A stretch of DNA of 64,000 nucleotides, from the NCBI RefSeq assembly GCF_000973725.1, contig NZ_CP009621.1:2942001-3006000 (forward strand). The letters are read 5' to 3'. Below, piece after piece: positions 61,365-64,000 of this stretch. The DNA is from Pontibacter korlensis. Its GTDB lineage: Bacteria; Bacteroidota; Bacteroidia; Cytophagales; Hymenobacteraceae. A program made the translations under genes and the position numbers. Below the pieces are notes generated by a model, which searched no databases, had not been told where the DNA came from, and worked only from the letters and a program-made list of their open reading frames with translations. Numbering within the stretch: position 1 is the first letter of the stretch; the number at the start of each line of letters is the position of its first letter.

Positions 61365-62621
61365 CTAGTATTCTATTTCAGCTACCATACCGGCACCTAC
61401 TGTAGCGTAAGATGTTTCGTCTATAAGTATAAATCCACCGTTGGAGCGGTTGTTCTCATACTTATCCAGCAGGAGTGGGGATGCTGTTTTAATCTGCACA
61501 CGGCAAATATCATTCAGCTGTACCTGGTCCACGTCCTCCAGGTGGTCTAGCGTATTAATGTCGATCTTATAGTCGATATTGCGAACCACGCAGCGGGTTT
61601 CAGTAGAATTGTGGCGTAGCAACAGCTTAGCTCCTGGTTTTAAAGCTTTGTTGTGCATCCAGCATACTTCAGCCTCAAATTCCTGGGCTACTTCAAGTCC
61701 ATCAGCAGCTTTTACAATAACATCGCCACGACTGATATCTACTTCATCTGCCAGCTGCAGTACCACTGACATAGGGGCAAATGCCTCTTCCAGCACCTTA
61801 CCACCTAGCTCAACAGACTTTACTGTAGTTGTCTGGCCCGAGGGTTGTACTGTTACCTTGTCGCCAGCCTTATAAGTACCGCTGATCACTTTACCTGCAT
61901 AACCGCGGTAATCGTGGTGTTCAGCAGTAAGGGGGCGGATAACATACTGTACCGGGAATCGTGAATCTTCCAGGTTGAAATCCTGTGAAACAGGAACCTG
62001 CTCCAGGTGCTCCAGCAGGCTTGGCCCCTGGTACCATGGCATAGTCAGCTCAGAGCTTTCCACAATGTTATCGCCTTTAAGGGCACTAACAGGTATAAAG
62101 GTGATGTCCTTCGACTTCAGCTTTTTAGCAAACTGCTTGTAATCCTCTACAATCTGGTTGTAAACCTGCTCGTCGTAACCAACCAGGTCCATCTTATTGA
62201 TACAGATTACCAGGTGCGGGATACCCAGCAGCGTAGAGATAATAGAGTGACGGCGTGTCTGCTCTTGAACTCCTTTGCGTGCATCTACCAGAATGATGGA
62301 CAGGTTTGAGTTAGACGCACCCGTAACCATGTTTCTAGTATACTGAATGTGGCCTGGCGCATCAGCAATAATGAATTTGCGCTTCTCTGTAGAGAAATAC
62401 TTATAAGCCACGTCGATAGTGATGCCTTGCTCACGCTCTGCCTTTAGGCCATCTGTCAGCAAAGAAAGGTCTATCTGTCCATCCTCGTTCAGGCGGCCAG
62501 AGCTTTCGATAGCTTCCAGTTGGTCTGCAAATATCTGCTTTGTGTCGTAGAGCAGGCGACCGATTAATGTGCTCTTGCCGTCGTCTACGTTGCCGGCAGT
62601 TATAAATCGTAGTATGTCCAT
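61365..62621 (-). CDS. cysN: Sulfate adenylyltransferase subunit 1 (GTPase)
   Basis: CysN is the GTPase subunit that drives APS formation from sulfate and ATP with CysD. GTP-binding motifs are AGNVDDGKSTLIGRLL (G1), DAPGHIQYTRNMVTGAS (G3) and INKMDLVGY (G4). EF-Tu-like domains 2 and 3 follow from about residue 225 (DSRFPVQYVIRP). The ATG at 62621 (MDILRF) is the correct start; the frame extends upstream through the cysD 3' region without being coding there. It lies 1 nt after the cysD stop. No APS kinase domain is fused. Confidence 0.95.
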   Translation of the reverse strand: MDILRFITAGNVDDGKSTLIGRLLYDTKQIFADQLEAIESSGRLNEDGQIDLSLLTDGLKAEREQGITIDVAYKYFSTEKRKFIIADAPGHIQYTRNMVTGASNSNLSIILVDARKGVQEQTRRHSIISTLLGIPHLVICINKMDLVGYDEQVYNQIVEDYKQFAKKLKSKDITFIPVSALKGDNIVESSELTMPWYQGPSLLEHLEQVPVSQDFNLEDSRFPVQYVIRPLTAEHHDYRGYAGKVISGTYKAGDKVTVQPSGQTTTVKSVELGGKVLEEAFAPMSVVLQLADEVDISRGDVIVKAADGLEVAQEFEAEVCWMHNKALKPGAKLLLRHNSTETRCVVRNIDYKIDINTLDHLEDVDQVQLNDICRVQIKTASPLLLDKYENNRSNGGFILIDETSYATVGAGMVAEIEY

Positions 62622-62622
62622 C

Positions 62623-63531
62623 TTAAAAGTATCCTCCTTTCTTACGGTCTTCCATCGCTGTTTCCGACAACTTGTCGTCGATGCGGGTAGCTCCACGCTC
62701 ACTAATCTTTGACTCCAGAATCTCGGCAATTACGGCGTCGATATCATATGCTACCGACTCCACAGCTGCTGTACAGGTCATATCGCCTACAGTACGGAAA
62801 CGTACCTGCTTCTTCACCACCACATCGTCCGGCTCCTGGTAAATGAAGTCAGACCATGCCATCAGTTTTCCATCACGCACCAGGCACTCGCGCTCGTGGG
62901 TGTAGTAGATATGTGGTAATGCGATACCTTCGCGCTTAATGTAGTTCCATACATCAAGCTCTGTCCAGTTAGAGATGGGGAACACACGCACGTTTTCGCC
63001 TTTGTTGATGCGGCCGTTGTAGATGTTCCAAAGCTCTGGACGCTGGCGCTTCGGGTCCCACTGACCAAATTCGTCTCGTACAGAGAAAATACGCTCTTTG
63101 GCACGGGCTTTCTCCTCATCGCGACGTGCTCCACCAATGCAGGCATCAAAACCGAATTCCTCTATAGTCTCCAGCAGGGTGTGTGTCTGCAGCGCATTGC
63201 GGCTGGCATAACGGCCTGTTGGCTCTGATAGGTTCTTGCGCTTGATCGTATCCTCTACATTGCGAACGATCAGCTTTTCACCAAGGCGCTCGGCTAGCTC
63301 ATCGCGGTAACGAATGGCCTCAGGGAAGTTGTGGCCAGTGTCGATGTGTACCAGCGGGAATGGGAATTTACCTGGTCTAAATGCCTTCTCAGCCAGTCGT
63401 ACCAGTGTAATTGAATCTTTACCGCCCGAAAAAAGCAGGGCTGGCTTTTCGAACTGCCCCGCTACCTCACGCATAATGTGGATGGCTTCTGCCTCCAGCT
63501 GGTCGAGGTAATCCAGATATCTCTTGTCCAT
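62623..63531 (-). CDS. cysD: Sulfate adenylyltransferase subunit 2
   Basis: CysD is the ATP-PPi-lyase subunit that adenylates sulfate to APS. The PP-loop SGGKDS is at residues 35-40, followed by FPFPLVHIDTGHNFPE, DACIGGARRDEEKARAKERIFS, FPISNWTELDVWNYI and the C-terminal MTCTAAVES. Its 302 residues match the family norm. It lies between cysH and cysN on the minus strand, forming cysH-cysD-cysN. Confidence 0.96.
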   Translation of the reverse strand: MDKRYLDYLDQLEAEAIHIMREVAGQFEKPALLFSGGKDSITLVRLAEKAFRPGKFPFPLVHIDTGHNFPEAIRYRDELAERLGEKLIVRNVEDTIKRKNLSEPTGRYASRNALQTHTLLETIEEFGFDACIGGARRDEEKARAKERIFSVRDEFGQWDPKRQRPELWNIYNGRINKGENVRVFPISNWTELDVWNYIKREGIALPHIYYTHERECLVRDGKLMAWSDFIYQEPDDVVVKKQVRFRTVGDMTCTAAVESVAYDIDAVIAEILESKISERGATRIDDKLSETAMEDRKKGGYF

Positions 63532-63587
63532 ATTTTATGATTAACAAGCGGTTGTATGTACCACTCTTAACTCTTGAAATCTTTAAC

Positions 63588-64000
63588 TTATCTTGCGTGC
63601 AAGCCGCACTCTTTTTTCGAGTTGTCTTCCCACCACCAACGGCCGGCACGGAAGTCTTCTCCTTCCAAAATGGCACGTGTACAAGGTGCGCAACCTATAC
63701 TTACAAATCCTTTGTCGTGCAGCGGGTTGTAAGGGATGTGCAGTGCTTTAACAGCAGCACGTACCTCATCCAAAGTAAAATCAAGCAGCGGGTTATACTT
63801 GATGAGCTGGTGGCCTTCGTCCCATTCCAGTAACTGTAGGTCCTGGCGTGCACCAGACTGCTCGGCACGGATACCTGTTACCCAAATCTGTACACCTTCC
63901 AGGGCACGGTTTAGCGGCTCCACCTTACGTATGTAGCAGCACTGCTTGCGATCATCGATAGAGTTATAAAAGCTCATCGGACCTTTCTCGTTCACCAGCT
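63588..64000 (-). CDS. cysH: APS/PAPS reductase, N-terminus beyond window
   Basis: The C-terminal ~135 residues are visible and the frame is open to the right edge, so about 100 N-terminal residues are missing. CysH reduces APS or PAPS to sulfite with thioredoxin. KQCCYIRKVEPLNRAL and IGCAPCTRAI provide the two Cys pairs of a [4Fe-4S] cluster, and ECGLH carries the catalytic Cys. The Cys pairs mark the APS-using (EC 1.8.4.10) branch, and no APS kinase is visible here, which fits. cysD follows after 56 nt. Confidence 0.92.
   Translation of the reverse strand, partial: LVNEKGPMSFYNSIDDRKQCCYIRKVEPLNRALEGVQIWVTGIRAEQSGARQDLQLLEWDEGHQLIKYNPLLDFTLDEVRAAVKALHIPYNPLHDKGFVSIGCAPCTRAILEGEDFRAGRWWWEDNSKKECGLHAR

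Noticed and set aside
62622..62729. Upstream extension of cysN to 62729
   Set aside because: The extra 36 residues lie inside the cysD coding region and are unrelated to CysN; the ATG at 62621 gives the conserved N-terminus.

Overview
The window looks like a chromosomal segment of an aerobic Bacteroidota (Bacteroidetes), most likely Cytophagales close to Pontibacter/Hymenobacteraceae. The evidence is a SusC/SusD glycan locus, a type IX secretion C-terminal sorting domain, an OMP beta-barrel/TonB-like receptor, TAnnTTTG-type -7 boxes, a complete ebo cluster and weak A-rich translation starts. No rRNA, tRNA, CRISPR array, phage or insertion sequence was recognised. The genus is inferred from overall style, not from a marker gene.

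Layout: (1) 1-2.6 kb holds a partial hypothetical gene and exonuclease VII (xseA-xseB). (2) 2.6-3.4 kb is gene-poor and repeat-like. (3) 3.4-7.5 kb is a methionine operon: SAM-I riboswitch, a short Cys/Met-rich leader ORF, metY, metX and homoserine dehydrogenase. (4) 7.6-11 kb has a small lipoprotein and the lysC-lysA pair. (5) 11-13.8 kb is a frameshifted secreted protein with a T9SS tail. (6) 14.2-19.7 kb is a biotin operon, bioB-F-D-A plus a ketoacyl synthase. (7) 20-21.5 kb has a hypothetical protein and an SDR. (8) 21.8-42.7 kb is a polysaccharide utilisation locus: membrane-tethered propeller/LuxR regulator, SusC, SusD, two GH144-type enzymes, a GH43-like protein, an SGNH hydrolase and a GH3. 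A cytochrome-c/DUF7133-like protein, a sulfatase-modifying-factor-like protein, a DUF1080 protein and an alpha/beta hydrolase follow. The GH144+GH3 pairing points to beta-1,2-glucan. (9) 42.9-49.7 kb is eboA-F. (10) 50-54 kb has a small hypothetical, a YczE-type membrane protein and an outer-membrane receptor. (11) 54.2-64 kb is sulfate assimilation: a second SAM-I riboswitch, two tandem Cys-rich leader ORFs with an attenuator-like hairpin set, sulfite reductase, SUMT, a siroheme-synthase/TauE fusion, a second Cys/Met PLP enzyme, OsmC, and on the other strand cysH-cysD-cysN (cysH runs off the end).

The most interesting signal is the regulatory architecture shared by the two sulfur operons. 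In both, a SAM-I aptamer is followed 10-11 nt later by the ATG of an unannotated short ORF ending in a run of cysteine codons, then by alternative hairpins, then by the first structural gene. In front of sulfite reductase there are two such Cys-rich ORFs. The stop codon of the second overlaps one arm of a hairpin that excludes a terminator-like stem. This fits cysteine-codon transcription attenuation layered on a SAM riboswitch. It is an inference from sequence; I know of Cys-rich leader peptides in Actinobacteria but of no described equivalent in Bacteroidota.
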